DNA of 64,000 bases, from NCBI RefSeq assembly GCF_025685655.1, contig NZ_JAGSYG010000002.1, forward strand, positions 62,001 to 126,000, written 5' to 3'. Below the pieces are notes generated by a model, which saw only the letters and a list, made by a program, of their open reading frames with translations, did no database searches and was not told where the DNA came from. The translations under genes were made by a program, and so were the position numbers. This stretch comes from Acidicapsa ligni. GTDB lineage: Bacteria; Acidobacteriota; Terriglobia; Terriglobales; Acidobacteriaceae. This document shows positions 63,191 through 64,000 of this stretch, in pieces; positions within the stretch are counted from its first letter, which is position 1, and each line of letters starts with the position of its first letter.

Positions 63191-63223
63191 TGTTCCTGGC
63201 CTGATATTCCGGAAGAGATCTGT

Positions 63224-64000
63224 TTAGTTGGGGAGCTTGATCGTGTCCGGTAGCAGGTCCGGATAGGAGTTCTCGGCGGGGAGGGCTTTCTGCTGATGGC
63301 TGAAGCAGCTACCGGAGCTTTGCGACGGCGTTCCATGGGAACGCGTGACATGCAGGCGGTCCATCAGGATGACGCGAACGCGCTGCCCCTCGACTGATTC
63401 GGGTAGAGCGCTGCTTACCTTCTTACGATCCACAAAAAGGACGATCGCTGCGTCGCCGGGGTTATCCAGACTTTGCCCGACCCCTACGCCGAAGATTGCC
63501 GGGTTGGACTTCAGAAGCGTGGCTGCATTGCGCTGTTTGACAGCCAATACCTGGGCCAGAGACGCGGCATGCGGCTGTGGAGTGGCTGCGGCCGCTTCGT
63601 TGGGAATTACGAGTGTTGGAAGACCGCCGATGGTGGCTGGGGGAGTTCCAACATAGCCTGGCTCAACGTAGAAGGCTACGGCGCCTTCTTCCGGATGATC
63701 TTTGCTGGCGGCAGGGCCGACGCGCACGATTCCGGTAGAGGGGCCCTGGGACTGCTGGGCCAGCTGTTGAGCGAGCGGCAGGGCCGCCTCGACGCGCTCC
63801 AGTTCAATCGAACCCAGTTTGGCATAGCTTGCCGTTACTGAACTTGAGGTATCGTCCGAGAGTTTCTGGCTGCTGTAGCTGAGGCAGGAGACGGGGTGAT
63901 CCGGGCCTCCGACAAAACTGTAACTGGTCTGGCCGGCCACTCCGGGAACCTGGCTGTTCAGCGCGCCGAGTACATCTGAAACCGGATTCGCGATGGCGTG
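63224..64000 (-). CDS. 5'-truncated protein with two tandem similar modules, family unknown
   Basis: The frame is open from the right edge (259 codons visible; start outside the window) to a stop at 63224. Two repeated modules can be seen. The first (TGIVRVGPAASKDHPEEGAV through IGGLPTLVI) and the second (IFGVGVGQSLDNPGDAAIVL through VEGQRVRVI) share the pattern of a VG-rich turn, D(N)PxxxAxV, FV strand and a closing VI strand. The second module resembles segments of trypsin-like-fold or Nal1-like hypothetical proteins, but I cannot name the family. The C-terminus is basic and Ser-rich and ends LLPDTIKLPN. Confidence 0.6.
   Translation of the reverse strand, partial: HAIANPVSDVLGALNSQVPGVAGQTSYSFVGGPDHPVSCLSYSSQKLSDDTSSSVTASYAKLGSIELERVEAALPLAQQLAQQSQGPSTGIVRVGPAASKDHPEEGAVAFYVEPGYVGTPPATIGGLPTLVIPNEAAAATPQPHAASLAQVLAVKQRNAATLLKSNPAIFGVGVGQSLDNPGDAAIVLFVDRKKVSSALPESVEGQRVRVILMDRLHVTRSHGTPSQSSGSCFSHQQKALPAENSYPDLLPDTIKLPN

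Noticed and set aside
1-64000. tRNA, rRNA, common riboswitches and insertion sequences
   Set aside because: The intergenic gaps were read for T-loop-like motifs, riboswitch cores and terminal inverted repeats flanking transposases; none was convincing.

Overview
The window looks like chromosomal DNA from a member of the Acidobacteria, most likely family Acidobacteriaceae (Terriglobus/Granulicella/Edaphobacter relatives). This is inferred from gene content: an ADOP-type MacB/FtsX permease, a secreted sedolisin with Ig-like repeats and a C-terminal membrane hairpin, a large TPR/FG-GAP/ASPIC protein, RNase E/G with a very long insertion, bacillithiol genes (bshC, ypdA), futalosine-route menaquinone (mqnC), and GC-rich coding DNA with many long antisense shadow frames. 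No rRNA, tRNA, CRISPR array, transposase or phage gene was seen.

Layout. 1-8.9 kb: exported esterase, membrane diguanylate cyclase, DHFR/RibD-like reductase, aldehyde dehydrogenase and ADOP permease. 8.97-15.5 kb: the complete rod-shape cluster mreB-mreC-mreD-mrdA-rodA, followed by a ~555-nt leader and rng (RNase E/G), which ends at a strong terminator at 19.27 kb. 19.4-20.3 kb: outer-membrane beta-barrel protein. 20.4-25.7 kb (minus strand): a sugar-modification block (CapD/FlaA1-type dehydratase, NeuC/LegG-type epimerase, DegT aminotransferase) followed by an exported aminopeptidase P and a small protein. 25.9-30.7 kb: TPR/FG-GAP/ASPIC protein overlapping an amidase. 30.7-34.4 kb: processive family 2 glycosyltransferase and acyl-CoA dehydrogenase. 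34.6-38.3 kb: secreted S53 peptidase, then a repeat-rich gap. 38.8-42.1 kb: YtxH and DUF948-like envelope proteins, then mnmA and iscS convergent to them. 42.3-49.6 kb: DinB-fold protein, citrate synthase, two membrane-anchored unknowns, PolX, a cold-shock protein and a NUDIX enzyme with a histone-H1-like tail. 49.8-55.6 kb: bshC, esterase, mqnC, small proteins, a DUF3574 protein and a cytochrome c. 55.8-64 kb: papain-like protein, beta-barrel protein, class I fumarase, VapBC, ypdA with a sensor kinase, and a 5'-truncated unknown at the right edge.

How genes work together. MreBCD, PBP2 and RodA form the elongasome. IscS and MnmA supply sulfur for tRNA 2-thiouridine. BshC makes bacillithiol and YpdA is the proposed reductase of its disulfide, although they lie 9 kb apart. 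The three sugar enzymes resemble the early steps of bacillosamine/legionaminate-type sugar synthesis, but no NeuB or NeuA homologue is in view. Citrate synthase and fumarase are TCA enzymes, and MqnC serves respiratory quinone synthesis.

No clearly new multi-gene system is visible. The most unusual items are the interrupted S1 domain in RNase E/G, an aminotransferase that appears to start at CTG, a four-copy dispersed hairpin repeat with hexamer-rich flanks, a 27-codon ORF whose Shine-Dalgarno lies in a palindrome, and the lysine-rich tail on the NUDIX enzyme. Starts were adjusted from the longest frame where a ribosome binding site or signal peptide supports it; all functions come from motif reading without database searches.
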